DNA from: an uncultured Commensalibacter sp. | Lineage (GTDB): Bacteria; Pseudomonadota; Alphaproteobacteria; Acetobacterales; Acetobacteraceae | Assembly: GCA_946699565.1 (NCBI GenBank) | Contig: CAMPDW010000008.1 | Coordinates: 1-64,000 of the forward strand | DNA: 64,000 nucleotides | Direction: 5' to 3' | Shown here: positions 8,427 to 18,110 of the stretch, piece after piece | Layout: each line of letters starts with the position of its first letter | Position numbering within the stretch: the first letter of the stretch is position 1 | The notes under the pieces: generated by a model | Seen by the model: the letters and a program-made list of their open reading frames with translations, nothing else | What the model was told of the DNA's origin: nothing | Databases searched by the model: none | Made by a program: the position numbers and the translations under genes

Positions 8427-9833
8427 ATGGTCATAAAAAAACTAACAATTTTAATTGTGGATGATGATCCCTCTATTGGAATAGTATTGCAACAAGCTTT
8501 TCAAAGATTAGGATATAATTCATTAATTGCTGAAAATTTTTCCATAGCTTTAACATTATTAACTCAATATAATATAAGTCTTATTATAACTGATATTATG
8601 ATGCCAGATACAAGCGGTTTTGATTTTATTGATCAGTTAAAAAAATATGAACCTAATATTCCTATTATAGCCATTAGTGCTTTATCAACCCTTTCAACAA
8701 CTGTTGAAATTGAAAAAAAGAAAGTATTGGATTATTTTCCTAAATCATTCAATTTAGAAGCCCTCACCAATTCTGTTCAACAAGTATTGCAGTTACAAAA
8801 AACTGTTTCTTATAATTTTAAAGTTTTAAAAGAAAATGAATCGCTTCCTTTAGTTGGTCAATCAAAGGTTATGCAAAAATTATATCGGATGATTGCTAGG
8901 TTAATGTGTTCTGATTTAACTGTAGTTATTAGCGGTGAAAGTGGTACAGGAAAAGAGCTTGTTGCGAAAATTTTACATCAATATGGTAATCAAAAAAAAT
9001 TTAAATTTAATGTTTTAAATTTGGCAATCTTAACTGATGATAAAATTGAAAAAAAATTAATAAATTTTCAATCAAATATAATTTCAAATCAAATTAATAA
9101 TATTTCAGAACATGAAAAATTTGGAACTTTATTTCTTGATGATATTAGTGAATTATCTTTATTGGCTCAAACACATTTATTAAAATTTCTTGAAAAGGAT
9201 TTTTCTTTATCATCGAATAAAGAAATAAAACCACGAATTATTGCTTCATCAAAAAAAAATCTTCAGGAGTTAGTTAAAAAAGGGTTATTTAGAGAAGATT
9301 TATATTATTTTTTAAATATTGCTTCTTTACACCTGCCTCCCTTAAGAGAAAGAAAAGAAGATATCCCATTACTTATTCAGCATTTTTTAAAAAATAATCC
9401 TGAAAAAATTTATTTTTCAGAACAGGCGATGACATATCTTATCAATTATGCATGGCCTGGTAATATTCGCGAATTAAATAATATTATCAAACGTTTAACG
9501 ATTTTATATCCTTATCAAATGATTCAAGTTGAGTTTGTAAAAAAAATTCTGCATGACTCCATTAGAATTGATAATGAAGTTTCTAGTCTATTACCGCTTT
9601 CGAAAATAGTTGAAAACCATCTTTATCGTTATTTTATAGAAAATAAAGGGCAACCCATATCCAATTTATACAATAAAATTATTGCGGAAGTAGAGTTTCC
9701 CTTGATCAAACTGGTTCTTTCTGAAACTGATAGTAATCAAGTAAAAGCAGCGTCTATGTTAGGAATAAATAGAAATACATTAAGAAAAAAAATGAAAAAT
9801 TACAATCTCTTGGAAGGAAATAAGAGAAAATAA
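8427..9833 (+). CDS. ntrC: NtrC-like response regulator lacking the GAFTGA loop
   Basis: Partner of the preceding kinase: receiver domain (about 7-120, phosphoacceptor Asp56 in IITDIMMPD, Lys106 in FPKSF), AAA+ domain (about 140-370) and a Fis-type HTH (about 438-456, QVKAASMLGINRNTLRKKM). Walker A (GESGTGKE, 170-177) and Walker B (TLFLDDI, 234-240) are present. The sigma-54 contact motif GAFTGA, expected between about 205 and 230, is missing from a diverged, Asn/Ile-rich stretch. The second arginine of the usual FREDLYYRL block is Phe (FREDLYYFL). It therefore cannot be assumed to activate sigma-54 promoters. The operon spacing is 27 bases from ntrB and 10 bases to ntrY. Confidence 0.83.
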   Translation: MVIKKLTILIVDDDPSIGIVLQQAFQRLGYNSLIAENFSIALTLLTQYNISLIITDIMMPDTSGFDFIDQLKKYEPNIPIIAISALSTLSTTVEIEKKKVLDYFPKSFNLEALTNSVQQVLQLQKTVSYNFKVLKENESLPLVGQSKVMQKLYRMIARLMCSDLTVVISGESGTGKELVAKILHQYGNQKKFKFNVLNLAILTDDKIEKKLINFQSNIISNQINNISEHEKFGTLFLDDISELSLLAQTHLLKFLEKDFSLSSNKEIKPRIIASSKKNLQELVKKGLFREDLYYFLNIASLHLPPLRERKEDIPLLIQHFLKNNPEKIYFSEQAMTYLINYAWPGNIRELNNIIKRLTILYPYQMIQVEFVKKILHDSIRIDNEVSSLLPLSKIVENHLYRYFIENKGQPISNLYNKIIAEVEFPLIKLVLSETDSNQVKAASMLGINRNTLRKKMKNYNLLEGNKRK

Positions 9834-9843
9834 AGGCTTTATC

Positions 9844-12087
9844 ATGTCTAAAATAATTTACAAACGGAAAGTAAAAAAAATTATTGAAAAATTATTAAAT
9901 AAAAAAGCAACCTTATTTTTAGTTGCTTTGGCGTTACTTTTCGCAATTATTACTTTTATTATTCTTTCTGGTGGAATTGCCACAACACATAAGGCATATG
10001 TACAACTCATAATTTTTTTCATTAATGGTATTATTCTCGTTTTACTTATTACAACCCTATTTTTTAGAATTGCTAGATTGCTTTCGGAATATAGACGTGG
10101 ATTAGTTGGATCTAAAATTCATATAAAACTTATCGTTTTATTTAGTATAATCGCTATCATACCGACAGTGCTTGTTGGAATCTTTGCAACAATACTTTTT
10201 CATTATGGAATACAAATTTGGTTTAATAACAGGGTAAGTTCTGCTTTGAATGAGGCTTTATTAGCATCGAAAGGATATTTACAAGAACATAATGACAATA
10301 TACGAACAGAGGCATTTTCATTAACAAATTTTATTCAGGGAATTCAGAATAATTATGCTCAAGCTGGACAAAATATATTTGATGATGAAAATACTTTAGA
10401 TCAAATCCTTGATTCTCAAGCTACATTACGTGGTTTAAATGCAGCCTTTATTTATAATTCTTTTACGCATAAGGTTATAGCGTCAGGAGGATTATTTAAT
10501 AATGTTTCCTATATCAAACAGCTTCCAAGTTCTGCAACTTTAATGTCACATAATGATGTAGCAATTCTTGATTCACCTGATGAGGAAACGGTAAGAGCTG
10601 CAATCACAATTAATGACACTCCACCTTTAGTGTTATTAATTATTCGTCCAGTTGATCCGATCATTCTTAATCATATGCATAAAACTGAGAAAGTCGTTAA
10701 TCAATATAATGAACTTAATAAAAAAAGTTCTCAAATGCAAATTATGTTTGTTATTATTTTTGCTTTAATTGCATTACTTGTTGTGTTGGCAGCAATTTTA
10801 GTTGGATTATTTATGGCCAATCAAATTGCTAGGCCTGTTGGATTATTAACTTTGGCTGCTCAAAAAGTCAGTAAAGGTAATTTAAAAGTAAGGGTTCCTG
10901 AACAACAAAATGATGATGAAATTACAGAACTTTCCCGTGCTTTTAATCAAATGACTAATCAGCTTACAGTTCAACATCAAGAATTAATTGAAGCTAACCA
11001 ACAAATTGATGAAAGAAGGCGTTTTACCGAGGCTGTTTTGTCAGGTGTATCAAGTGGTGTTATAGGATTAGATAAAAAAGCAATTATTGAATTACCTAAT
11101 CGTTCAGCTTGTGAACTTCTAACTATTGATTTAATGAATTATATTGGTCATAATATTGTTGATGTTATTCCTGAATTCGCGTCTTTATTAACAATCATTC
11201 AAGTAAATCATACAAATAAGAATTTTCAATGTTTAAAACAAAAAGAAATTCAAATTAAAACTTCTACAGGAAGTAGGGTATTGCTTGCACAGATAGGTCC
11301 AGAAATACGTGGAACTGAAATTGAAGGTTTTGTGATTACGTTTGATGATATAACCGAATTACAAACAGCGCAAAGAAAAGCTGCATGGTCTGATATTGCG
11401 AGAAGAATTGCCCATGAAATAAAAAATCCCTTAACACCAATTCAGCTTTCTGCTGAACGCTTACGCAGACGTTTTTTAAAAGAAATATCTAAAGATCAGG
11501 ATATTTATAATCAATGTATTGATACAATTGTTCGTCATGTTGGCGATATCGGAAGAATGGTTGACGAGTTTTCATCTTTTGCACGACTTCCACAACCTAT
11601 TATGAAATCCAATGATTTGAAACGTATAATCAGAGATACTTTATTTTTACAACAAAATGCTCATAGCGAAATAGAATATCACATTAATTTACCTGATAAA
11701 AAAATAGAAATTAATTGTGATGCACGATTAATAAGTCAGGCATTGACTAACTTGTTTCAAAATGCCTCAGATGCTATACATATGAAAGTTGAAAAAAATT
11801 ATACAAATAATCAATTGTTAGGGAATATTTGGGTTAACTTAGAACAAAACAATCAAGATATTATTATTAAAGTAGAGGATGATGGCACTGGTCTTCCACA
11901 AGAAGACCAGTTACGCCTGACAGAACCTTATGTTACGCACAAACCTAAAGGTACTGGATTGGGACTCGCTATTGTAAAAAAAATTATGGAAGAACATAAT
12001 GGAATTTTACAATTAAAAGATAGAGTTGAAGGAAAAGGTGCAATTTCAATTTTGACTTTTCAAATACGAGGACGCTATGACGCATGA
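9844..12087 (+). CDS. ntrY: NtrY sensor histidine kinase
   Basis: Membrane-bound sensor kinase of the NtrY/NtrX two-component system, linked in alphaproteobacteria to nitrogen, redox and envelope responses. Several N-terminal membrane segments (around 20-45, 55-80, 95-120) enclose or precede a periplasmic region; a further membrane segment at about 300-325 leads to a HAMP linker (ANQIARPVGLLTLAAQKVSKGNLKVRVPE), a PAS domain and the kinase core. The H-box ARRIAHEIKNPLTPIQLSAE carries His524. N, G1 (VEDDGTGLP) and G2 (KPKGTGLGLAIVKKIMEEHNG) boxes are intact, unlike in the adjacent NtrB. The length (747 aa) is normal. Its end overlaps ntrX by 11 bases, which suggests translational coupling. Confidence 0.95.
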   Translation: MSKIIYKRKVKKIIEKLLNKKATLFLVALALLFAIITFIILSGGIATTHKAYVQLIIFFINGIILVLLITTLFFRIARLLSEYRRGLVGSKIHIKLIVLFSIIAIIPTVLVGIFATILFHYGIQIWFNNRVSSALNEALLASKGYLQEHNDNIRTEAFSLTNFIQGIQNNYAQAGQNIFDDENTLDQILDSQATLRGLNAAFIYNSFTHKVIASGGLFNNVSYIKQLPSSATLMSHNDVAILDSPDEETVRAAITINDTPPLVLLIIRPVDPIILNHMHKTEKVVNQYNELNKKSSQMQIMFVIIFALIALLVVLAAILVGLFMANQIARPVGLLTLAAQKVSKGNLKVRVPEQQNDDEITELSRAFNQMTNQLTVQHQELIEANQQIDERRRFTEAVLSGVSSGVIGLDKKAIIELPNRSACELLTIDLMNYIGHNIVDVIPEFASLLTIIQVNHTNKNFQCLKQKEIQIKTSTGSRVLLAQIGPEIRGTEIEGFVITFDDITELQTAQRKAAWSDIARRIAHEIKNPLTPIQLSAERLRRRFLKEISKDQDIYNQCIDTIVRHVGDIGRMVDEFSSFARLPQPIMKSNDLKRIIRDTLFLQQNAHSEIEYHINLPDKKIEINCDARLISQALTNLFQNASDAIHMKVEKNYTNNQLLGNIWVNLEQNNQDIIIKVEDDGTGLPQEDQLRLTEPYVTHKPKGTGLGLAIVKKIMEEHNGILQLKDRVEGKGAISILTFQIRGRYDA

Positions 12088-13483
12088 AATTTTAATCGTC
12101 GATGATGAGCCAGATATTAGGCTTCTCATTGAAGGAATTTTACAGGATGAGGGTTATGAAACAAGGCTTGCTGAAGATGCTGATTCAGCGATTATAGCCT
12201 TTCATGCAAGAAGACCATCGCTCGTAATTCTTGATATTTGGTTACAAGGCTCAAGAATGGATGGTTTAGAAATATTAAAATTAATACAAAATGAAAAACC
12301 TGCCGTTCCGGTGATTATGATTTCAGGCCACGGAACAATAGAAACAGCAGTATCTGCTTTACAACATGGTGCCTATGATTTTATTGAAAAACCTTTCAAA
12401 ACGGATCATTTACTTGTAGTTGTTCGCCGTGCTTTGGAAGCAGCCAAGTTGGCACGTGAAAATGAAGAATTACGTTTTAGAAGTGGATATGAGGTGAAGA
12501 TAAATGGTCAGAGCCAAGTTATTCATTCGGTGATTAATCAAATCGAACGTGTTGCTCCAACCAACTCTCGCGTTTTAATATATGGTTCGCCAGGAACTGG
12601 AAAGGAAGTTGCTGCACGATCGATTCACAAGCTATCAAAGCGTTCTGAAGGTCCTTTTTTCGTTCTAAATTGTGCAACTTTATCGCCATCTCGTTTTGAA
12701 GAAGAGTTATTTGGAATTGAAGGTAATCCTCAAAATAATGAACAAAGACGAACTGGCGTATTGGAAAGAGCCCATGGTGGGACATTAGTTTTGGATGAAG
12801 TGGCTGATATGCCGCTTGAAACGCAAGGAAAAATCGTAAGAGCGTTACAGGATCAAACTTTTCAAAGAATTGGTGGGGCAAATCGAGTTAAAGTTGATGT
12901 TCGCGTTATTGCAATAACTAATAAAGATTTGAATCAAGAAATTGCTAATGGTAATTTCCGTAAAGATTTGTATTATCGCCTTGCCGTTGTTCCATTACGT
13001 ATTCCAAGTTTAAAGGAACGTCGTGAAGATATTCCAGAATTAGCTGAAATTTTTCTTAAACATTTTTCGGAATTGACTGGTGCGCCTTTAATTGAATTAT
13101 CTGCTGACGCTTTGACGACTTTACAAACCTATGAATGGCCAGGAAATATAAGAGAATTAAGGAATTTAATGGAACGATTGTTAATCATGATGCCTAATAA
13201 TGTTAATGAGGCTATACGTACAGATATGTTACCATCAAATGTAGGTCAGAATGCACCTGGTTTATTGAAAATTGATACACAAACTGATATTATCAGCCTT
13301 CCGTTAAGAGAGGCCAGAGATATTTTTGAAACACAATATCTACAAGCACAGCTTATGCGATTTGGTGGTAACATCAGTCGTACAGCTGGATTTGTAGGGA
13401 TGGAGCGAAGTGCTTTACACAGAAAATTGAAACAATTAGGAGTTACAGCTTCAGAAGAAAGAAATAATAATATTAACAATTAA
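12077..13483 (+). CDS. ntrX: NtrX response regulator
   Basis: Cognate regulator of NtrY. Receiver domain with Asp53 (VILDIWLQGSRMDG) and Lys105 (IEKPFK), AAA+ domain with Walker A (GSPGTGKEVAAR, about 170-181), Walker B (GGTLVLDEVADM, about 234-245) and an intact FRKDLYYRL block, and a C-terminal Fis-type helix-turn-helix (NISRTAGFVGMERSALHRKLKQLG). The GAFTGA loop is replaced by GNPQNNEQRRTG after ELFGIE, a condition I recall as common in alphaproteobacterial NtrX, so regulation probably does not need sigma-54. It starts inside ntrY and is followed 55 bases later by hfq. Confidence 0.94.
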   Translation: MTHEILIVDDEPDIRLLIEGILQDEGYETRLAEDADSAIIAFHARRPSLVILDIWLQGSRMDGLEILKLIQNEKPAVPVIMISGHGTIETAVSALQHGAYDFIEKPFKTDHLLVVVRRALEAAKLARENEELRFRSGYEVKINGQSQVIHSVINQIERVAPTNSRVLIYGSPGTGKEVAARSIHKLSKRSEGPFFVLNCATLSPSRFEEELFGIEGNPQNNEQRRTGVLERAHGGTLVLDEVADMPLETQGKIVRALQDQTFQRIGGANRVKVDVRVIAITNKDLNQEIANGNFRKDLYYRLAVVPLRIPSLKERREDIPELAEIFLKHFSELTGAPLIELSADALTTLQTYEWPGNIRELRNLMERLLIMMPNNVNEAIRTDMLPSNVGQNAPGLLKIDTQTDIISLPLREARDIFETQYLQAQLMRFGGNISRTAGFVGMERSALHRKLKQLGVTASEERNNNINN

Positions 13484-13538
13484 ACAATAAACGTATATAT
13501 GTTTCAATTTTATATTTTTATAGGGTAAAGGTTTTATT

Positions 13539-13805
13539 TTGTCAAAAGATACATATCAAAATATTCAAGATGTTTTTTTAAATCAAATTCGCCGATCGAA
13601 AGTTTCAGTAACTGTTTTTTTAGTAAATGGTGTTAAATTACAAGGAATAGTATCAGGATTTGATAATTTTTCTATTTTATTGAGAAGAGAAAGTCATGCT
13701 CAACTTGTTTATAAACATGCTATTAGTACAATAATGCCTGCATCTCCTGTGCAACTTTCTTTTAACTCAACATCAAGCTTAACAACACCCATAGAAGAAG
13801 AGTGA
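13539..13805 (+). CDS. hfq: RNA chaperone Hfq (TTG start)
   Basis: Sm-like hexameric protein that pairs small RNAs with messengers. The Sm1 motif ([22 protein letters not shown]) and Sm2 motif with the proximal-face YKHAIST are complete; the N-terminal QNIQDVFLN is also family-typical. Length is 88 aa. The start is TTG: no in-frame ATG is available, an AG-rich Shine-Dalgarno (GTAAAGG) lies about 7 bases upstream, and the N-terminus matches the family from the second residue. The stop codon overlaps the GTG of hflX. Hfq-HflX adjacency is widespread in proteobacteria. Confidence 0.96.
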   Translation: MSKDTYQNIQDVFLNQIRRSKVSVTVFLVNGVKLQGIVSGFDNFSILLRRESHAQLVYKHAISTIMPASPVQLSFNSTSSLTTPIEEE

Positions 13806-15109
13806 GAAAATATATATATATAAATGATATTGATTCGGTAGAATCTAAAAATTTTGCTGTAGTCATTGTACCATGGGTAGTCGATAATCATTACGATGGA
13901 AGAAATTCGCAATCTCGACTTGATGAAATTAAAGGATTGGTCAATTCTATTCAATTGAATATTGTTTACGATGAAATTATAAATATTCGTTCTTATCGCT
14001 CTTCAACATTAATAGGGCGGGGGCATATCGAAAAATTGCGGTCTATAATTGCTGAAAAAAAAATAAATATCGCAATTTTTGATACACGCCTAAGTCCAAT
14101 TCAACAAAGAAATCTAGAAAGAGAATTGGATTGTAAAGTTATAGATCGAACAGCTTTAATTTTGGATATTTTTGGAGATAGAGCTCATACGAGGGAAGGT
14201 GTACTTCAAGTTGAGTTAGCCCATCTTCAATATCAACGTAGTCGCCTAGTTCGCTCCTGGACACATCTAGAAAGACAAAGAGGTGGCTTTGGCTTTATGG
14301 GTGGACCAGGAGAAACACAGATTGAGGCGGATAGAAGATTAATTGATGAACGTATTACTCGATTAAAAAAAGATCTTGAACAGGTTCGCAGAACGCGGCA
14401 ATTACATAGAAAGGCAAGAAGAAAAGTACCTTTTCCAATAGTTGCATTGGTTGGTTATACGAATGCCGGAAAATCTACTTTATTTAATACTTTAACAGGG
14501 GCATCTGTGCATGTTCAAAATCAGCTTTTTGCCACACTTGATCCCACAATGCGTAAAGTTGGTCTTCCGTCTGGTAAAACAATTATTTTATCTGATACAG
14601 TTGGATTTATAAGTGATTTACCTACTGAATTAATCGCTGCCTTTAGAGCGACACTTGAAGAAATTTCTGAAGCGGATATTATTTTACATGTGCGTGACAT
14701 ATCTCATCCTGAAACAAATCAGCAACGTAGAGATGTTTTTGCGGTTTTAAATATGATGGTAAAAGATGGTATTTTGGGTGAAAATTGGCGATCTTCTACC
14801 ATTGAAGTTTTAAATAAAATAGATTTAGTTGACCAAACTATAATGAGTCAAACTTATAATAATATTATTGGTGTATCAGCTTTAAAGGGTAAAAATTTAG
14901 ATCTTTTGATGGCCAGAATTGATCAACAGCTATTTGAATCAATGGAAAAAATTACTTATTCAATTGATATCATAGATGGTTCAGCAATTGCTTGGCTTTA
15001 CGATCATGGAAAAATTCTGGAACGTATTGACGAAGAGCAGGTAATTCATTTGACAGTCAATTTATCTCCAACTAATCGGGCACGCTTTGAGCAATTATAC
15101 CCATATTAG
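13802..15109 (+). CDS. hflX: GTPase HflX (GTG start)
   Basis: Ribosome-associated GTPase that splits stalled ribosomes under stress. The N-terminal HflX domain (about 15-190) contains GRGHIEKLR, the [19 protein letters not shown] segment and the glycine-rich [15 protein letters not shown]. The G domain follows, with G1 GYTNAGKS at 218-225, G3 DTVGFI and G4 NKID. The gene starts with GTG that overlaps the hfq stop by four bases (GTGA), indicating coupled translation. Length (435 aa) is normal. It ends 4 bases before the convergent stop of the next gene. Confidence 0.96.
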   Translation: MRKYIYINDIDSVESKNFAVVIVPWVVDNHYDGRNSQSRLDEIKGLVNSIQLNIVYDEIINIRSYRSSTLIGRGHIEKLRSIIAEKKINIAIFDTRLSPIQQRNLERELDCKVIDRTALILDIFGDRAHTREGVLQVELAHLQYQRSRLVRSWTHLERQRGGFGFMGGPGETQIEADRRLIDERITRLKKDLEQVRRTRQLHRKARRKVPFPIVALVGYTNAGKSTLFNTLTGASVHVQNQLFATLDPTMRKVGLPSGKTIILSDTVGFISDLPTELIAAFRATLEEISEADIILHVRDISHPETNQQRRDVFAVLNMMVKDGILGENWRSSTIEVLNKIDLVDQTIMSQTYNNIIGVSALKGKNLDLLMARIDQQLFESMEKITYSIDIIDGSAIAWLYDHGKILERIDEEQVIHLTVNLSPTNRARFEQLYPY

Positions 15110-15113
15110 ATTT

Positions 15114-16280
15114 TTAAATATTTTTTTCATACATTCTATGGATTTTACTAGGTTTAGAAACAATTCTTTCAATAAGATTACGCATTCCATGATTTGTTTC
15201 TAAAATCCATCCTAGTTCAATTGTTTTATAAGGCAAAATCTCACCTCGTTCAAAAAGTTCTGAAATAACCAGTGATGGCATCAAAGCTCCCAATGCTGTG
15301 TCTCGAATTGAAGCACTAATTCCTAATAAAATTACACGTGCTGAATGAAACTGATGACGCAAAATTCGGTAAAATAATTTTGCAAATCCAAAAATAGAAG
15401 GGTCAGGACCAATATCTTGTATAACATCATAAATATTCGGTATAACTAACGCAACAGCAACAGGTGTATAATTTTGTTCAACAAGAACAAAATTTTCAGG
15501 TTTTAACATAAATTTCAAATCTTTAATTAATACAGACATTTCAATAGAGGTCAGTGGTACAAATCCCCAAGTGTCATGCCATGCATCATTATAGAGTTGT
15601 CTTAATATTTCACCATCTCGGTCAATTTCTTTAGTATCTAATTTTCTCGTTGTGATATTCCCTAACTTTATACTACCCATTTTTAAACCAGCAGGAATTT
15701 TATGAGCATTTTTTGCATCAGACCCAAATTCCATTTGATAAGATAATAAATCCATTACTTTTTCAAGTCCAGTCGACTCAATATGTGCATTTAGCCAAGT
15801 TGGATGCCAAGGAATGGCAACAGTCGGTAAGACTTTCTGCCCTTGAAGCATTGTCCCTATTTCAGAATTAGCGGTAAGGGTATATGGACCTCTTATTTTT
15901 TGCATTCCATTGGATTTTAACCATTGAATAGCAGCATTAATCAATTCTTTCACTACCTCTGCATCATCTATTGCATCCAATGCACCAAATAGACCAATTG
16001 GTTTTTTCCATTGACGTAAGGCGTTTGGATCCAATTGAGCTGATATACGGCCAACAGGATTATTATCCTTAAAAGCTAAAAAATACTTGGCAGATCCATA
16101 TTTAAAAAAGGCTGCTTTTTTCGGGTCTAACAAACTTGATTCTTGCCAATCCAAAGGCGGAGTATAACCAGAAATATTCTGATATAATAATCGTGGTAAA
16201 CGAATAAAAACTTTAAGCTGTTTTTTGGTTTGAACAGGAACAATCTTAATATTATTCATAGTGCAAGAATTCGTAGACAT
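15114..16280 (-). CDS. YghO-like GNAT-fold protein of unknown function
   Basis: A 388-residue cytosolic protein resembling the widespread YghO-like family, members of which carry an N-acetyltransferase fold but have no settled substrate. Recognisable conserved stretches are the N-terminal FIRLPRLLYQNISGYTPPL, FFKYGSAKYFLAF, NPVGRISAQ, GLFGALDAIDDAEV and the middle IRGPYTLTANSEIG. No signal peptide or membrane segment is evident. A second ATG seven codons in (MNNIKIV) could be the start. It is convergent with hflX and has its own upstream region facing the short-chain dehydrogenase gene. The family assignment is from memory and the function is unknown. Confidence 0.7.
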   Translation of the reverse strand: MSTNSCTMNNIKIVPVQTKKQLKVFIRLPRLLYQNISGYTPPLDWQESSLLDPKKAAFFKYGSAKYFLAFKDNNPVGRISAQLDPNALRQWKKPIGLFGALDAIDDAEVVKELINAAIQWLKSNGMQKIRGPYTLTANSEIGTMLQGQKVLPTVAIPWHPTWLNAHIESTGLEKVMDLLSYQMEFGSDAKNAHKIPAGLKMGSIKLGNITTRKLDTKEIDRDGEILRQLYNDAWHDTWGFVPLTSIEMSVLIKDLKFMLKPENFVLVEQNYTPVAVALVIPNIYDVIQDIGPDPSIFGFAKLFYRILRHQFHSARVILLGISASIRDTALGALMPSLVISELFERGEILPYKTIELGWILETNHGMRNLIERIVSKPSKIHRMYEKNI

Positions 16281-16384
16281 GTAAAAACCATTGAAATTAT
16301 AAATTACTAATTATTATTTTTGATACTTAGCGAAATAAACTATAAAATAATTTTTTCTGTTTTTATATATAAAAGGATTTTGAC

Positions 16385-17218
16385 TTGATAGATATAAATT
16401 TATCAAAAAAGAAAGAAAAATTTTTAAAGCATTCTAAAATTAATTTTTTTTCCGCTCAAAATATACTCATTACTGGTGCTTCAAGTGGCATTGGGCAATC
16501 ACTTGCTATAGCGAGTGCAAATAAAGGTAAAAATCTTTATTTATGGGGAAGATCCGAACAAAAACTAACGATAACAAGAAAAAAATGTTTTGAAAAGGGA
16601 GCAAATGTCTACTGTTATATTGTTGATCTTGTCGATTCAGAACAAACTATATACCAATTGGATAAATTACTTGCAGATCATACTATTGATTTGACAATTC
16701 TTGCAGCAGGATCAGGAGATATAAAAGAAGAAGAAAATAATTTAGAAAGTTCAGACTTATTATTTAAATTAATGCATTTAAATTATGTAACTCCTTGTTT
16801 AATGAGTAATAAAATTGCACAACATATGATAAATCAGCATATACAGGGTCATATAATTTTTATAAGCTCAGTTGCTGGATTTTATTCTTTACCTTTTGCC
16901 ACAGCATATAGTAGTTCAAAAGCCGGTTTAAGTCGTTTTGCAGATTCTTTGAGAATCGCTTTAAGAAAATGGAATATACATGTAACCCTAATTATACCAG
17001 GATTTGTCGATACTCCTATGAGTCGAAGATTAATTTGTGATAAACCTTTATTAGTTCCTTTAAATAAAGCAACCCAAATGATCATTCAGGCAATTAATAA
17101 AAATAAAACACATTTAATTATACCTAAATTATTTAATTACTTAAAATGGATTGAATTGCTTGCACCAACTTTTTTAAAAGATTTTATTTTATCTCATTTA
17201 AAAGTAAAACAAGATTAG
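16385..17218 (+). CDS. Short-chain dehydrogenase/reductase (SDR family)
   Basis: NAD(P)-dependent oxidoreductase of the classical SDR type. The Rossmann motif ITGASSGIGQ lies about 27-36, followed by the NAG-like LAAGSGD, the catalytic Ser in IFISSVAG and the YxxxK motif in YSSSKAG, with IPGFVDTPMS after it. The start is TTG, preceded by an AAAGGA ribosome-binding site at a suitable distance; no earlier in-frame ATG is present. The first 25 residues are lysine-rich and lie outside the fold. Substrate unknown. It stands alone between a minus-strand gene and the tRNA-Cys gene, convergent with the latter. Confidence 0.85.
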   Translation: MIDINLSKKKEKFLKHSKINFFSAQNILITGASSGIGQSLAIASANKGKNLYLWGRSEQKLTITRKKCFEKGANVYCYIVDLVDSEQTIYQLDKLLADHTIDLTILAAGSGDIKEEENNLESSDLLFKLMHLNYVTPCLMSNKIAQHMINQHIQGHIIFISSVAGFYSLPFATAYSSSKAGLSRFADSLRIALRKWNIHVTLIIPGFVDTPMSRRLICDKPLLVPLNKATQMIIQAINKNKTHLIIPKLFNYLKWIELLAPTFLKDFILSHLKVKQD

Positions 17219-17223
17219 ATAAA

Positions 17224-17298
17224 TGGAGGTCTGGAAGGGAATTGAACCCCCGTTAACGGATTTGCAATCCGCTGCATGAGCCACTCTGCCACCAGACC
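17224..17298 (-). tRNA. tRNA-Cys (GCA)
   Basis: On the minus strand the 75 bases fold as a standard cloverleaf. The 7-bp acceptor GGTCTGG pairs with CCAGACC, the discriminator is U (as expected for Cys) and CCA is encoded. The anticodon stem GGATT/AATCC holds the loop with anticodon GCA, and the T arm contains GGTTCAATTCC. A promoter candidate lies just upstream. Confidence 0.97.
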
Positions 17299-17314
17299 AA
17301 TTCACAAGCTATTG

Positions 17315-17345
17315 TTTATATCAATGAAAATTATAAAAAGGTCAA
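17315..17345 (-). promoter_or_regulatory. Candidate sigma-70 promoter of tRNA-Cys
   Basis: Read on the minus strand, TTGACC (17345-17340) is followed after 19 bases by TATAAA (17320-17315), which ends 16 bases before the tRNA 5' end. Both hexamers are near consensus; the spacer is slightly long. Confidence 0.5.
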
Positions 17346-17433
17346 GAAAAAAATGAATTAAAACTTTACTTTTCATCTATAAAGATTTCGTGGTATTAAA
17401 TCCAAAAGCTTATTATTAGAGATTTTATAAAAA

Positions 17434-18081
17434 ATGACTCATACTTATTTTGATTTTGTAGAAGCACGTCAAAACATGGTTGAAAATCAACTACGTCCAG
17501 CAGAAGTTAATCATGTTAAATTAATAGAAATTATGCGTATTTTACCTCGGGAAGAATGCGTATTGGAAAATCAAAAAGAAGTTGCTTATTCTGATATTAA
17601 TATTCCTTTAAATGATAATCGTTTTTTAAGTGAACCAAGAGTATCAGCACGATTGATACAATTAGCTGAAATAAATAATCAGCAAAAAATATTGGTTATT
17701 GGTGCAGGAACAGGCTATTTAGCGGTGATTATTCGCTTGTTAGGTGCAGATGTCTATGCTTTAGAAGAAAATAAAAAATTAGCCGAAATAGGTGAAAAAT
17801 TTAGCAATAATTATACTTCAGGCATTCACTGGCATAATGGAAAATTATATAAAGGATTAGAGGAATATAAGTTTTTTGATACAATCATTATTGATGGTTG
17901 TATAAAGAATATTCCAAAACTGATTGTTGATCAGTTAGAAAAAAATGGTCATATTATTACTGTTTTGAAAAAAAATAAAAAAATAGGTTATGCAGTTAAA
18001 GCTACAAAAACTGTTTCAGGACTGGCCATACAACCAAAATTTTATGCTGCTTTACCGTATTTGTATGAATTTATAAAATAA
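17434..18081 (+). CDS. Protein-L-isoaspartate O-methyltransferase family protein
   Basis: A 215-residue class I SAM-dependent methyltransferase related to Pcm, which repairs isoaspartyl residues. The N-terminal FVEARQNMVENQLRPAEV is typical of the alphaproteobacterial Pcm-like group found before tolC. SAM motif I is VIGAGTGYLAVIIRLLGADVYALEE (about 88-112). The motif differs from the canonical GTGSGYQ of true PIMT, so the repair activity is not certain. tolC follows after 29 bases, so the two are probably cotranscribed, with valS next. Confidence 0.82.
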   Translation: MTHTYFDFVEARQNMVENQLRPAEVNHVKLIEIMRILPREECVLENQKEVAYSDINIPLNDNRFLSEPRVSARLIQLAEINNQQKILVIGAGTGYLAVIIRLLGADVYALEENKKLAEIGEKFSNNYTSGIHWHNGKLYKGLEEYKFFDTIIIDGCIKNIPKLIVDQLEKNGHIITVLKKNKKIGYAVKATKTVSGLAIQPKFYAALPYLYEFIK

Positions 18082-18110
18082 TTTTAGTCACGTTTTTTTA
18101 AGGTTTTACC

